In this document: positions 43,765 through 52,358 of the stretch, piece by piece | Numbering within the stretch: position 1 is the first letter of the stretch | How the letters are laid out: the number at the start of each line of letters is the position of its first letter | From: DATKCA01 sp035544675 | GTDB taxonomy: Bacteria > Acidobacteriota > Thermoanaerobaculia > Gp7-AA8 | NCBI GenBank assembly: GCA_035544675.1 | Contig: DATKCA010000190.1 | Coordinates: 1 to 64,000, forward strand | Direction of reading: 5' to 3' | DNA length: 64,000 nt | The notes under the pieces: model-generated | Seen by the model: the letters and a program-made list of their open reading frames with translations, nothing else | What the model was told of the DNA's origin: nothing | Database searches by the model: none | Made by a program: the position numbers and the translations under genes

Positions 43765-43849
43765 GCGTCGGAGTGGCGGATCGCATCAGCGTCGCTACAT
43801 TTCCGAGGCTCGCTGACGATGGAAAGTACACGGGGTTGCGCGATGTCCT

Positions 43850-43880
43850 GAAAGGACTTACATATAGACTACCAATCTCC
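43850..43880 (+). promoter_or_regulatory. Promoter-like region with small inverted repeat
   Basis: A locally AT-rich stretch has GTCCTGAAAGGAC (5-base arms) followed by TTACATATAGACT, a TATAGA -10-like hexamer. No -35 at standard spacing is visible, so activator control is possible. It would drive the islet's single gene. Confidence 0.3.
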
Positions 43881-43917
43881 TTTCGGACAACAAATTTCAC
43901 CATTCTTGAAGGCTACG

Positions 43918-45333
43918 ATGCTGGCCGTCGAAACCCGAACTGCCTCTTCGCCAACCCGCCGGGTTCTGCACACGCGTCTCCCGATCGGGACCGCGCTGAT
44001 GTTGTTGTTGTTCGCACTCGCTCCGGTCCCCCTGTTCTCCCAGGAAGCGACAGCCGACATGGCGGATCGCGGCATCGACCGGGAACTGGTGCTCAGGAAG
44101 CTCGATCCTGACGCGATGGCGGAGAAGGTGCGGCGCAAGCTCCAGCTCTGGAGGCTGGAGAGCAACCGGCCGCTGAAGCGCAGAGCCGAAGGATCGGTCC
44201 AGCCGTTCGGCGCAACCTGTTCCCTTTCCAGTATGTCCTGCAATACGACTGTGAGCGGCAATCTCGGTCCGCCTGACTGCACTCTCAGCGACAACACGTA
44301 TCTCGATTTCTGGACCTTCAGCGGCACTGCGGGCCAGCAGGTGACGATCACCTTGCGGTCCGGGAGCTTCGACGCCTACCTGGTGCTGGTCGACCCAGCA
44401 ATCAACTTTGTCGCCGAGGATGACGACAGCGGCGGCGGCAACGACGCGCGAATCGTGTTCACGCTCACCTCCACCGGGACCTGGACCATCGTGGTCAATC
44501 AGGCGGTGCCGGGAACGGGCAGCTACACGCTCAACCTGGTCTGTACGACGGGCGGCACGCCTCCTCCTTCTGAATGTTCTGAGACCACCATTACGTGCAA
44601 CCGGACGCTGAGCGGAACGTTCAGCAACAGCGACTGCACTCTGAGCGACGGCACCTTTGTGGATTTGTTCCTGTTCAACGCAACGGCGCAGCAGCGGATC
44701 GTGGTGACGATGCGATCCACCGCCGTGGACTCCTACCTCGGTCTGCTCGACCCCTCGGGCGAAGTATTCGCTGAAGATGACGACAGCGGCGGCGGCAACG
44801 ATGCCCGGCTCGACGTGACCCTGGGGGTTGCCGGGGTGTGGACCATCATCGCCAACCAGGTCAGTCCGGCCACGGGCGCCTACACCATCGAGCTGACGTG
44901 CCCCACCCCACAGCCGCCCACGGGGAGCTGCTCGCCCTGCGCTCCCAGCGCGACGACGGCCTGTCTGTTGGCGAATCGGTTCCGGGTGACGGTGCCGAGC
45001 TTCCGGGACCTGAATGCGAACCTGAGCGGGCAGGGCTCGGTCATCCGCTACGCCGAGAACCGCGAGGAAGTCCATCCCAATCTCGGTCCGCTGAGCGCCG
45101 GAACTTTCTTCTCCCTCTATTCATTCGCTCCGGCGAGCATCGAGGTTCTGATGCGCATGATCAGCGGCGTGTCCATCAACGATCATTTCTGGGTCTTCGC
45201 CACCGGGTTCACCGGAGCGGAATACACGCTCCGTGTCGAAGACACCCAACGCAACTGCCGCTCCTGGCAGAGGACCATTCCGGCAGGCGCGACCGACGTG
45301 GTGAAGGACTTCGAAGCCTTCTCGTTCCCATAA
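43918..45333 (+). CDS. Secreted protein with two PPC-like domains and an acidobacterial C-terminal module
   Basis: 471 residues. A long N-terminus ends in a signal helix (LPIGTALMLLLFALAPVPLFSQ). Two near-identical PPC-like beta domains follow (each C-x3-TxxC...DCTLSD...DDDSGGGNDAR...GxWTIxxNQ). The C-terminal ~130 residues (TACLLANRFRVTV ... HFWVFATGFTGAEYTLRVEDTQ) match a module common in secreted acidobacterial proteins. There is no catalytic domain. It is the only gene in a 1.8-kb segment bounded by direct repeats, with its own promoter-like region and a strong hairpin after the stop. ATG at 43918; a TTG at 43906 is open. Confidence 0.8.
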   Translation: MLAVETRTASSPTRRVLHTRLPIGTALMLLLFALAPVPLFSQEATADMADRGIDRELVLRKLDPDAMAEKVRRKLQLWRLESNRPLKRRAEGSVQPFGATCSLSSMSCNTTVSGNLGPPDCTLSDNTYLDFWTFSGTAGQQVTITLRSGSFDAYLVLVDPAINFVAEDDDSGGGNDARIVFTLTSTGTWTIVVNQAVPGTGSYTLNLVCTTGGTPPPSECSETTITCNRTLSGTFSNSDCTLSDGTFVDLFLFNATAQQRIVVTMRSTAVDSYLGLLDPSGEVFAEDDDSGGGNDARLDVTLGVAGVWTIIANQVSPATGAYTIELTCPTPQPPTGSCSPCAPSATTACLLANRFRVTVPSFRDLNANLSGQGSVIRYAENREEVHPNLGPLSAGTFFSLYSFAPASIEVLMRMISGVSINDHFWVFATGFTGAEYTLRVEDTQRNCRSWQRTIPAGATDVVKDFEAFSFP

Positions 45334-45353
45334 GCTGTCCGGAGCTTCGTCCG

Positions 45354-45389
45354 ACGTGCCCGCGATCTCGCAAGAGATCGCGGGCACGT
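45354..45389 (+). terminator. Strong 16-bp perfect hairpin after the islet gene
   Basis: ACGTGCCCGCGATCTC, loop GCAA, GAGATCGCGGGCACGT: a perfect 16-base stem with a stable GNRA tetraloop, 21 bases after the stop codon. There is no T-run, so termination would be weak unless aided, but the stem would protect the transcript end. Confidence 0.75.
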
Positions 45390-45433
45390 GTCGGCGTCCC
45401 CCCGCCTGCGAGGCTGCATTACGATGGCGCGCA

Positions 45434-45584
45434 GGCGGCACGGCGGTGCCATCGAGACGCTGAAGCGTGAGCCGCTCCACCTGGAAGCGATCGTGGAGAA
45501 CGGCCTGCGCTTCGACGGCGTCGACACCGTGCGTATCGGCGACGTCGTCGTCGCGCTCACCCGCCGAGCTTCCTGAGGAGCGCG
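45434..45584 (+). pseudogene. Duplicated 3' end of the phosphopantetheinyl transferase gene
   Basis: Right copy of the direct repeat. It still reads as the last ~47 codons in frame (GGAIETLK, then VENGLRFDGVDTVRIGDVVV to the stop), with only a few substitutions, but lacks the rest of the gene. It overlaps the 3' end of the convergent minus-strand gene, whose stop is at 45557, showing that this copy occupies the ancestral junction. Confidence 0.8.
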
Positions 45585-46393
45585 CGCGTGTCATTCAGCG
45601 CCGCGGTCTGCTCGACGATGAACTCGGGATCGACCGGCGCGCTGATCGCGCTGCGCAACATCGCCACCGCCTGCGGTTTGGTCCGGCCGTCGTTGCTCAC
45701 CATCGCCTCGGCCAGGAAGACGATGGTGATCTTGTTGGCGGGATCGAGCTTCAGCGACTCGCTGAGGAACCGGACCGCCTCGCGGCCGGAGGCCCATCCG
45801 GTGATGAACGGGATGCGCGGAGTCTGGTCGTGGAGACGTCCCAGGACGCGGGCGGGTGTGCCGCCTTCGAGCGCGGGGTCGACGAGCATGGCGATCGTCG
45901 CCTGGCGGCGGATGCGATCCGCCGCTCCTTCGCGCGCGGCCGCCAGCTTCCCGTAGGCGAGGGCCCACTCGCCCCAGTTCACAGCGTCCCACAGGAACAC
46001 TTCAGCGGCCCCGGGGACCTTGCGCGCGGCCTCGGCGACCTGTTTCTCGCTGCTCTTGCCGCTCACGTTGAGGACGCGCTCGACGACCTTGATCGCCTCC
46101 GCCCCCACCTTCTTCGCCTCGCCGTAGACCTCTCTCTTCTCGGCCGTGGTCGAGGCGACGTAGGCGCCCTTGAACCGATAAGCGCGGAGCAGCTTCCAGC
46201 GGGCCTCGAGATTGTCCGGCTGCGCGGTCACGGCGCGCTGATAGGCGGCGATGGCGCCGTTCACCGGCTCTGCCATGGCGCGGCCGTTCTGCGAGCCGGC
46301 GGCCCGATCGGCCCACGCGCGGTCGCCTTCGGAGACCTGCGCCGTGAGCGTGGTGGCGAAGAGCGCAAGAGCGAAAGCGAGTGATCGTGTCAT
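45557..46393 (-). CDS. Exported TPR/helical-repeat-like protein
   Basis: 278 residues with a signal peptide (MTRSLAFALALFATTLTA). The body is Ala-rich helical: NGAIAAYQRAVTAQPDNLEARWKLLRAYRFKGAY (one TPR-like unit) and AVRFLSESLKLDPANKITIVFLAEA (another). It resembles the TRAP-transporter T-component (TatT) class of periplasmic TPR proteins; function unknown. Its last codons overlap the duplicated transferase end. Divergent from fmt, with 79 bases between. Confidence 0.75.
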   Translation of the reverse strand: MTRSLAFALALFATTLTAQVSEGDRAWADRAAGSQNGRAMAEPVNGAIAAYQRAVTAQPDNLEARWKLLRAYRFKGAYVASTTAEKREVYGEAKKVGAEAIKVVERVLNVSGKSSEKQVAEAARKVPGAAEVFLWDAVNWGEWALAYGKLAAAREGAADRIRRQATIAMLVDPALEGGTPARVLGRLHDQTPRIPFITGWASGREAVRFLSESLKLDPANKITIVFLAEAMVSNDGRTKPQAVAMLRSAISAPVDPEFIVEQTAALNDTRALLRKLGG

Positions 46394-46472
46394 GCCGCGA
46401 TTCTATTCCTCCAGTGGCACGCAGTTGATCTGTGAACTGTGAACTCCACTTCTGCTCTAGCATCTCCCCCGC

Positions 46473-47369
46473 GTGAGAATTGTCTTCTTCGGAACGCCCT
46501 CCTTCGCCGTGCCCACCCTCGAGGCGCTGGTGGCGAAGCACGACGTCGTCATGGCCGTGGCCCAACCGGACCGGCCGGCCGGGCGCGGGATGAAGCTGCA
46601 CAAACCGCCGGTGGCCGAGCGGGCGGCGCAACTCGGGATCGAGGTCATCCAGCCGCGGAAGATTCGCGACGAGGCGTTTCTGACGCGCATGGCCGCAACG
46701 AACGCCGACCTGGCTGTCGTCGTCGCCTACGGACGCATCCTGCCGGCGCGGCTGCTCGCCATTCCGCGGCAGGGCTTCGTGAACGTGCATGCCTCGATTC
46801 TTCCGAAATATCGGGGGGCGGCGCCGATTCAGCGCGCCATCGCCGCCGGTGACACGAAGACCGGAGTGACGATCATGCGCGTGGACGAGGAGCTCGACCA
46901 CGGTCCGATGCTGCTCATCGAAGCGCTGGAGATCGGTCCCCACGAGCGGATGCCTTCCGTGTCACAGCGGCTCGCCACGCTCGGCGCCGCCGCTCTGGTT
47001 CGCGCCCTCGATGACCTCGGACCGGGAACGCCGCAGGACCACTCGCGCGCGACCTATGCTCCGAAGATCGAGAAGAGCGAGGGGCACATCACGTTCGCAG
47101 AGTCGTCGAGTGAGATCTACAACCGCTTTCGCGCGTTCGACCCCTGGCCCGGCCTGTTCTTCGGCGAGGTCAAGGTGCCGGAGCTGGCGCGCGCGGAAGG
47201 GGGCGGCGAGGCGGGGCGGATTCTGTCGATCGACCGCAACGGCGTGACGGTCGCCGCGGGCGAGGGGGCGATCCGCCTGATCGAGCTGCAGCGCGCCGGG
47301 AAGAACCGCGCGCCGGCCACCGATGTCGCCCGCGTGCTCGGGTGGCAGGCCGGAGACCGGATCTCTTGA
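46473..47369 (+). CDS. fmt: Methionyl-tRNA formyltransferase
   Basis: 298 residues: FFGTPSFAVPTLEAL, QPDRPAGRGMKL, the NVHASILPKYRGAAPIQRAI formyl-transfer motif and a C-terminal domain. It formylates initiator Met-tRNA using 10-formyl-THF. GTG start at 46473. The stop overlaps rsmB. Confidence 0.96.
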   Translation: MRIVFFGTPSFAVPTLEALVAKHDVVMAVAQPDRPAGRGMKLHKPPVAERAAQLGIEVIQPRKIRDEAFLTRMAATNADLAVVVAYGRILPARLLAIPRQGFVNVHASILPKYRGAAPIQRAIAAGDTKTGVTIMRVDEELDHGPMLLIEALEIGPHERMPSVSQRLATLGAAALVRALDDLGPGTPQDHSRATYAPKIEKSEGHITFAESSSEIYNRFRAFDPWPGLFFGEVKVPELARAEGGGEAGRILSIDRNGVTVAAGEGAIRLIELQRAGKNRAPATDVARVLGWQAGDRIS

Positions 47370-48541
47370 GCGAGCGCGATCGCGCGCTCGATCTGCTGAG
47401 GCGCATCGAGCGGGAACAGCTCTACGCCTCCATCGCACTGGCCGGCGACTCCGGCCTCGTCCGCACCATCGTCCTCGGTGTGCTCCGCTGGCGGTCGCTG
47501 CTCGACTTCGCAATCGAGTCGCTGGCGGAGCGGCGGCTGGCGAAGCTCGACGCGGTCGTGGTGGACATCCTGCGCATCGGGATCTTTCAGCTTCGCTTCA
47601 TGGATGTCGCGAAATATGCCGCGGTGTCGGAGACGGTCGAGCTGGCCGGACGTCACGCCTCGCGCGCGAAGGGATTCGTCAACGCAATCCTCCGGCGGGC
47701 CAGCGAGCGGATGCCCGAGCCGGCCGACGAGGCGACGAGGCTCGCGCACCCGCGATGGTTGTTCGACCGGTGGGCGCGCGAGTTTGGAGAGCAGCGGGCG
47801 CGCGCGATCGCCGAGGCCAATCAGCAACTGTCGTATCCCGACGCGCTGGTGATGGGCGGGCCGGCGCCCGCCGGATCGTCGCCCTCGATGCTCGTGCCGG
47901 GAGTGGTGAAACTCACCGGCGGGACGAGCGAGCTCGATCGCGCCGCGGTCTACCCGATGGACGAAGGCAGCGCCGTCATCGCAGCGATCGCTTCCGCGGC
48001 GGGGGAGGAGGTCCTCGACCTGGCTGCGGCGCCGGGAGGGAAGACGCTGTACATGACCAGCCGGGGCACGCGGGTGACGAGCAACGACGTCTCGATCTCC
48101 CGCCTGCGGCCTCTCATCGGCCGGGCCCGGCGTGTCGTGGTTTCCGATGCGCGCCGTCCGCCGTTCTCGCGCCGCTTCGAGACGGTCCTTCTCGACGCCC
48201 CGTGCAGCGCTACGGGAACGATCCGCAAGAACCCGGAGCTGAAGTGGCGGCTTCGCGAGCAGGACCTCGAATCGTTCGCGACACTTCAGAAGGAGTTGCT
48301 CGCGGCGGCGCTCCGTCTGGCGGAGAAGACGTGCCTCTACTCGACATGCTCGCTCGAGCGGGAGGAGAACGATGCGGTCGTCGAGGAAGCGCTGCGCGGC
48401 AGCGGCGAGTTCACGGTCGAGGACATCGCGCTGTACGCGCCGGCGGCGGCGCGGGCCTGGGTGGAGGGCGGCGTTCTGCGCCTCACGCCCGACTCCGGCG
48501 CGGACGGGTTCACCGCATTCGCGCTTCGCCGTTCGAAGTAG
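47366..48541 (+). CDS. rsmB: 16S rRNA (cytosine-C5) methyltransferase, RsmB family
   Basis: About 391 residues. A NusB-like RNA-binding domain (~1-130) is followed by the SAM domain: DLAAAPGGKTLYM, LDAPCSATGTIRKNPELKW (PC motif) and YSTCSLEREEND with the catalytic Cys of TCS. It probably methylates C967 of 16S rRNA. I take the TTG at 47366, which overlaps the fmt stop and starts directly at the domain; a GTG at 47342 is also open. The common fmt-rsmB pairing supports the call. Confidence 0.9.
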   Translation: MSERDRALDLLRRIEREQLYASIALAGDSGLVRTIVLGVLRWRSLLDFAIESLAERRLAKLDAVVVDILRIGIFQLRFMDVAKYAAVSETVELAGRHASRAKGFVNAILRRASERMPEPADEATRLAHPRWLFDRWAREFGEQRARAIAEANQQLSYPDALVMGGPAPAGSSPSMLVPGVVKLTGGTSELDRAAVYPMDEGSAVIAAIASAAGEEVLDLAAAPGGKTLYMTSRGTRVTSNDVSISRLRPLIGRARRVVVSDARRPPFSRRFETVLLDAPCSATGTIRKNPELKWRLREQDLESFATLQKELLAAALRLAEKTCLYSTCSLEREENDAVVEEALRGSGEFTVEDIALYAPAAARAWVEGGVLRLTPDSGADGFTAFALRRSK

Positions 48542-48542
48542 A

Positions 48543-48638
48543 CTGTCATCCCGAGCGCGCGAGGGATCGGGGTGGTGGGGTGGCGCGGTTCTCGTGCCGC
48601 ACACCCACCCGGATTCCTCGCTACGCTCGGAATGACAG
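48543..48638. repeat. Palindromic repeat, TGTCATCCCGAGCG type
   Basis: CTGTCATCCCGAGCG(C)GCGAGG faces CCTCGCTACGCTCGGAATGACAG, an almost perfect inverted repeat with a G-rich centre. It lies between rsmB and the glycosidase gene. Related arms are at 15548 and 58676. Confidence 0.8.
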
Positions 48639-50666
48639 ATGCCTCGAGACCTGCCCATCGGAAACGGGTCGATGCTCATCGCATTCGACTCTCACTACAG
48701 GCTGGCGGACTTCTTCTTCCCGCACGTGGGGATGGAGAACCACGCCGCGGCGAGGTTCCGCTTCGGAGTATGGGCGGACGAGTCGCTGCACTGGATCGAG
48801 GACCAGCAGTGGAAGCGCTCCCTCAACTACCTCCGCGACACCCTCGTCACCGACGTGGCCTGCGACAACGACACGCTCGGCCTCAAGCTGCGCTGTCACG
48901 ACGCGGTGGACTCCGACTCCAACGTGTACATTCGCAAGATCGTCATCCGAAACCTGCGAGCCGAGCAGCGCCGCATCAAGCTCTTCCTCCATCACGACCT
49001 CAACATCTACGGCAACGCCATCGCCGACACGGCCATGTTCGATCCCGATCCACGCTGCGTGATCCATTACAAGGGCCGGCGCTACTTTCTCGTCAATGCC
49101 TCGTGCAACGGCGAGACCGGCATCCGCGAGTACGCCTGCGGCCGCAGCGGCCTCGGCGGCGGGGAAGGCACGTGGCGCGACGCGGATGACGGCCAGCTCT
49201 CGATGAGCGCCATCGCCCAGGGCGCCGTCGACTCCACGATCGCCATCCCTGTCTACCTCGAGCCCTCGGGCTCCAGCACGGTCCTGTACTGGATCTGCGC
49301 CGGCCGTACGTACAACGAAGTGCGGCGCCTGGACGCGGCGGTGCAGGCCGAGGGCGCGGCCCACGTGCTGGCCAGGACGGCGTCGTACTGGTACACGTGG
49401 GTGAACAAGCCGCGCGACGATCTGTCGCTGCTCCCCGACGAGACCGCCGACCTCTATCGCCGCTCGCTGCTGATCATCAGGAGCCAGTGCGACAACGGAG
49501 GGGCGGTCCTGGCCGCGAACGACTCTGACATTCAGTGGGGCCACAACGATCACTACTCCTACACGTGGGGACGCGACGCGGCATTCGTGTGCGACGCCAT
49601 GGACCGGGCCGGTTTTCCCGAGGTAACGCGGCGGTTTCTCAAGTTCGCCAAGAGCGTGATTCGCGACGACGGCATCCTGCTGCACAAGTACAACCCCGAC
49701 GGCTCCTACGCGCCGCTGTGGCACCCCTGGGTCCGCGACGGAAAGCCGCAGCTTCCCATTCAGGAGGACGAGACCGCGCTGCTCGTGTGGCTGGTGGGCC
49801 GTCATTATGACCGCACCCGCGATCTGGAGCTGCTGCGCTCGGTTTACGACAGTCTGGTCGTGAAGCCGGCCGAGTTCCTGATGCGCTATCGCGACGGGGA
49901 AACCGGCCTTCCGCAGCCCAGCTTCGACATGTGGGAGGAGCGGCAGGGGGTCTTCACGTTCACGTGCGCGGCGGTCTGCGCCGGACTTCGAGCGGCCTCC
50001 GAGATCGCCGCGCTGTTCAACGACAACGACTTCCGCAACCGCTGTGCTGCCGCGGGGGAGGAGGTGCGCGAGGGCATGCGCCGGCATCTGTGGCTCGACG
50101 ACGAGAACCGTTTCGCGCGCGGCCTGGTGCTCGATGGCGACCGGCTGGAGATCGACAAGACCGTCGATGCGTCGGTGTTCGCGACGTTCTACCTCGAAGT
50201 CTTTCCGGCCGACAGCGCCATGGTCGAAGGGACGATGAAGGCGATTCGCGAGCGTCTGGCCGTGCAGACCGAGGTGGGTGGGATCGCCCGGTATGAGGGC
50301 GACGCTTACCATCGGATTTCGGAAGAGATGGTCCGGGTTCCCGGCAATCCCTGGCTCATCTGCACGCTCTGGGTGGCCGAGCATTCGATCGCGCGTGCGC
50401 GGTCCATGGACGATCTGCAGTCGGCGCTCGACGTCGTGCGCTGGGCGCGATCAAAGGCGTCGGCCTCGCTCGTTCTTCCGGAGCAGATCGACCCGTACGA
50501 CGGCCAGCCGCTGTCGGTGGCGCCGCTCACGTGGAGTCATGCGCAGGTCGTTTCGGTCGTGCGCGCGTACATCCGGGCGGCGCGCAGCCTCCGCGGCGCC
50601 AACATTGAACGTTCAGTGCGAAATCAGACGGAAATCGACGAAGAGAACCCCGTTGACAATCAATGA
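48639..50666 (+). CDS. Glycoside hydrolase family 15 protein (glucoamylase-like)
   Basis: 675 residues. An N-terminal beta-sandwich (IGNGSMLIAFDSHYRLADFFFP) is followed by an (alpha/alpha)6 barrel with GH15 motifs (YTWGRDAAFVCDAMDRAG, QEDETALLVW, FDMWEERQGVFTFTCAAVCAGL, catalytic acid in DMWEER, LVLPEQIDPYDGQPLSVAPLTWSHAQVV). No signal peptide, so probably cytoplasmic, acting on glycogen-like glucans or trehalose. The start is the ATG directly after a palindromic repeat. Confidence 0.92.
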   Translation: MPRDLPIGNGSMLIAFDSHYRLADFFFPHVGMENHAAARFRFGVWADESLHWIEDQQWKRSLNYLRDTLVTDVACDNDTLGLKLRCHDAVDSDSNVYIRKIVIRNLRAEQRRIKLFLHHDLNIYGNAIADTAMFDPDPRCVIHYKGRRYFLVNASCNGETGIREYACGRSGLGGGEGTWRDADDGQLSMSAIAQGAVDSTIAIPVYLEPSGSSTVLYWICAGRTYNEVRRLDAAVQAEGAAHVLARTASYWYTWVNKPRDDLSLLPDETADLYRRSLLIIRSQCDNGGAVLAANDSDIQWGHNDHYSYTWGRDAAFVCDAMDRAGFPEVTRRFLKFAKSVIRDDGILLHKYNPDGSYAPLWHPWVRDGKPQLPIQEDETALLVWLVGRHYDRTRDLELLRSVYDSLVVKPAEFLMRYRDGETGLPQPSFDMWEERQGVFTFTCAAVCAGLRAASEIAALFNDNDFRNRCAAAGEEVREGMRRHLWLDDENRFARGLVLDGDRLEIDKTVDASVFATFYLEVFPADSAMVEGTMKAIRERLAVQTEVGGIARYEGDAYHRISEEMVRVPGNPWLICTLWVAEHSIARARSMDDLQSALDVVRWARSKASASLVLPEQIDPYDGQPLSVAPLTWSHAQVVSVVRAYIRAARSLRGANIERSVRNQTEIDEENPVDNQ

Positions 50667-50681
50667 CCGATTACCTAGATT
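50653..50681 (+). promoter_or_regulatory. Sigma-70 promoter of the HU gene
   Basis: TTGACA (50653-50658), 17 bases, TAGATT (50676-50681). The -35 lies in the last codons of the glycosidase gene. A TGAACGTTCA palindrome lies upstream at 50606-50615. HU is abundant, so a near-consensus promoter is expected. The AGGAGG and ATG follow about 45-55 bases downstream. Confidence 0.8.
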
Positions 50682-50736
50682 GTCGAACACTTCGCGCTTC
50701 TCGCAATCCTTTCACGAAACAACAGGAGGAACACAT

Positions 50737-51042
50737 ATGGCAGGAAAGGGTGACGTCATCACCGCCATTGCCGAGCAGGCCGGCATTTCGAAGAAGGAGG
50801 CCACGGCTGCGTTTGATGCGTTCGTCGGCTATGTCTCCGACTCTTGCCAGCGGGGTGAACGCTGCGCGATCCCTGGACTCGGCAGCTTCTCGGTGAGCCA
50901 GCGCAAGGCGCGCGAAGGCCGCAATCCGCGGACGAACGAGAAGATCAACATTCCGGCGTCGAAGAACGTCCGTTTCAAGGCCGGGAAAGATCTTCGCGAC
51001 TCGCTCAACAGCAAGCGGGCCGGGAGCAAGGGCCGTCGCTAG
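50737..51042 (+). CDS. hup: HU/IHF-family DNA-binding protein
   Basis: 101 residues: KGDVITAIAEQAGISKKEATAAFDAFVGYV, GLGSFSVSQRKAREGRNPRTNEKI (the DNA-binding arm with RNPRT) and the C-terminal NVRFKAGKDLRD, then a basic tail. Strong AGGAGG 7 bases before the ATG. It bends and packages DNA. It has its own promoter and a classic terminator. Confidence 0.96.
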   Translation: MAGKGDVITAIAEQAGISKKEATAAFDAFVGYVSDSCQRGERCAIPGLGSFSVSQRKAREGRNPRTNEKINIPASKNVRFKAGKDLRDSLNSKRAGSKGRR

Positions 51043-51064
51043 CTCCAAGACCTGACAGCTTCGT

Positions 51065-51099
51065 GAAAAAAAGGGCGCCGTAGGGCGCCTTTCTTTTTT
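51065..51099. terminator. Rho-independent terminator, probably bidirectional
   Basis: A GGGCGCC/GGCGCC(T) stem with a GTAG loop is followed by TTTCTTTTTT and preceded by an A-run. It serves hup on the plus strand, and the A-run would give a U-tract for the convergent dgt-like gene. Confidence 0.9.
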
Positions 51100-51119
51100 C
51101 GGTTGTCTCGGTGGATCCA

Positions 51120-52142
51120 CTACATCCAGGGCTTCGGCAGGAACAGCTTCGTGTACAGGTTGATCGCGTAGCGGTCGGTCATTCCTGCGATGAAGTCGAT
51201 GGCCAGCCGTTCCACCGGCTCCTCGTCCGTCCGCTCGAGATATTCGTCCGGATGCTTCGTGACGTGCTCGAAGAGCGCGGTGAGCATCTTCTGCGCCTTC
51301 TCGAACTCCGTCCGCACGGCCGGCGTCAGGTACATGTTCTCGAACATGTACTTGCGCAGCTCGTCCAGCGACTGCAGCACTTCGGGGGACATGGCGATGG
51401 CCTGGTAGTGGCAGGCCGATGTCCTGCTGATGACGTCGCGCACCATCCGATCGATGCGCGTGCTGCCGGTGCGGCCGAGCGTGGAGCGGATGTCCTTCGG
51501 GATGTCGTTCTCGCTGATGATGCCGGCGCGGATCCCGTCGTCGATGTCATGGTTGACGTAGGCGATGATGTCGGAGATCCGGACGATGTCGCCCTCCAGC
51601 GTCAGAGCGCGCGACTTCGGCCGCGTGCGCAGCAGTTCGCCTTTCTCGCCCTTGGAATGCTTGAGGATGCCGTCGCGCACCTCGATCGTCAGGTTCAGCT
51701 TCTCCAGCTTCTCCACCACCCGTACCGACTGGCGGTAGTGATCGAAGCCGCCCTTCACCAGTTTGTTGAGAGCGGCCTCGCCGGCGTGTCCGAACGCCGA
51801 GTGCCCAAGATCGTGCCCCAGGCCGATCGCCTCGGTGAGGACTTCGTTGAGACGGAGGGACTTGGCGATCGTGCGCGCGATCTGCGTGACTTCGAGGACA
51901 TGAGTGAGGCGCGTGCGGTAGTGATCGCCCTCCGGCGCGAGAAAGACCTGCGTCTTGTGCTTCAGACGGCGAAACGCCTTGCAGTGGATGATGCGATCGC
52001 GGTCGCGCTGATACGACGGGCGGAGATCGTCCTCCGGCTCGGCCACGTCGCGGCCGCGGGTGTCGGCGCTCTTCGCTGCGCGGGGAGCGAGCGTGTCGCG
52101 CTCGATGTTCTCGAGCATCTCGCGGATGTTCATGGCAGGCAT
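51120..52142 (-). CDS. dgt: dGTPase-like HD-domain protein
   Basis: 340 residues: RDRDRIIHCKAFRRLKHKTQVF, THVLEVTQIARTIA, then GLGHDLGHSAFGHAGE (HD motif) and a C-terminal helical domain. It matches the bacterial deoxyguanosine-triphosphate triphosphohydrolase-like family, which controls dNTP pools. Two ATGs (52142, 52133) are equally plausible. It is convergent with hup. Confidence 0.93.
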   Translation of the reverse strand: MPAMNIREMLENIERDTLAPRAAKSADTRGRDVAEPEDDLRPSYQRDRDRIIHCKAFRRLKHKTQVFLAPEGDHYRTRLTHVLEVTQIARTIAKSLRLNEVLTEAIGLGHDLGHSAFGHAGEAALNKLVKGGFDHYRQSVRVVEKLEKLNLTIEVRDGILKHSKGEKGELLRTRPKSRALTLEGDIVRISDIIAYVNHDIDDGIRAGIISENDIPKDIRSTLGRTGSTRIDRMVRDVISRTSACHYQAIAMSPEVLQSLDELRKYMFENMYLTPAVRTEFEKAQKMLTALFEHVTKHPDEYLERTDEEPVERLAIDFIAGMTDRYAINLYTKLFLPKPWM

Positions 52143-52256
52143 TGTAATGAGCGCGTCGCCGGCGGCCCGCAGGTGGTGGCGGGCGGTTCTGCGACTACGA
52201 GATGTTGTGGACGACTCTACCGGGTGTGGAGTGGCTCCAGGTGGAGCGAGCCGAGT

Positions 52257-52321
52257 GGAGCGCCGCCGACTCGGCGGCGGCCCCCTCCCTCAAAAGCGCC
52301 GCCGGGTCGGCGGCGCTCCAT
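52257..52321. repeat. GGAGCGCC palindromic repeat
   Basis: TGGAGCGCCGCCGAC opens and GTCGGCGGCGCTCCA closes a long imperfect palindrome between dgt and the puuD-like gene. A second partial copy (GGAGCGAGC) lies just before it at about 52240. Confidence 0.75.
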
Positions 52322-52358
52322 CTGGGGCCTCAGGCCTGATGGCCGAGGCCTTCTCTAC

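Noticed and set aside
45388..45576. Small gene of 62 residues
   Set aside because: It is the duplicated 3' end of the phosphopantetheinyl transferase gene with no start context; listed as a pseudogene fragment.
48621..50384. 587-residue minus-strand frame
   Set aside because: It is antisense to the GH15 gene and lacks any recognisable domain.
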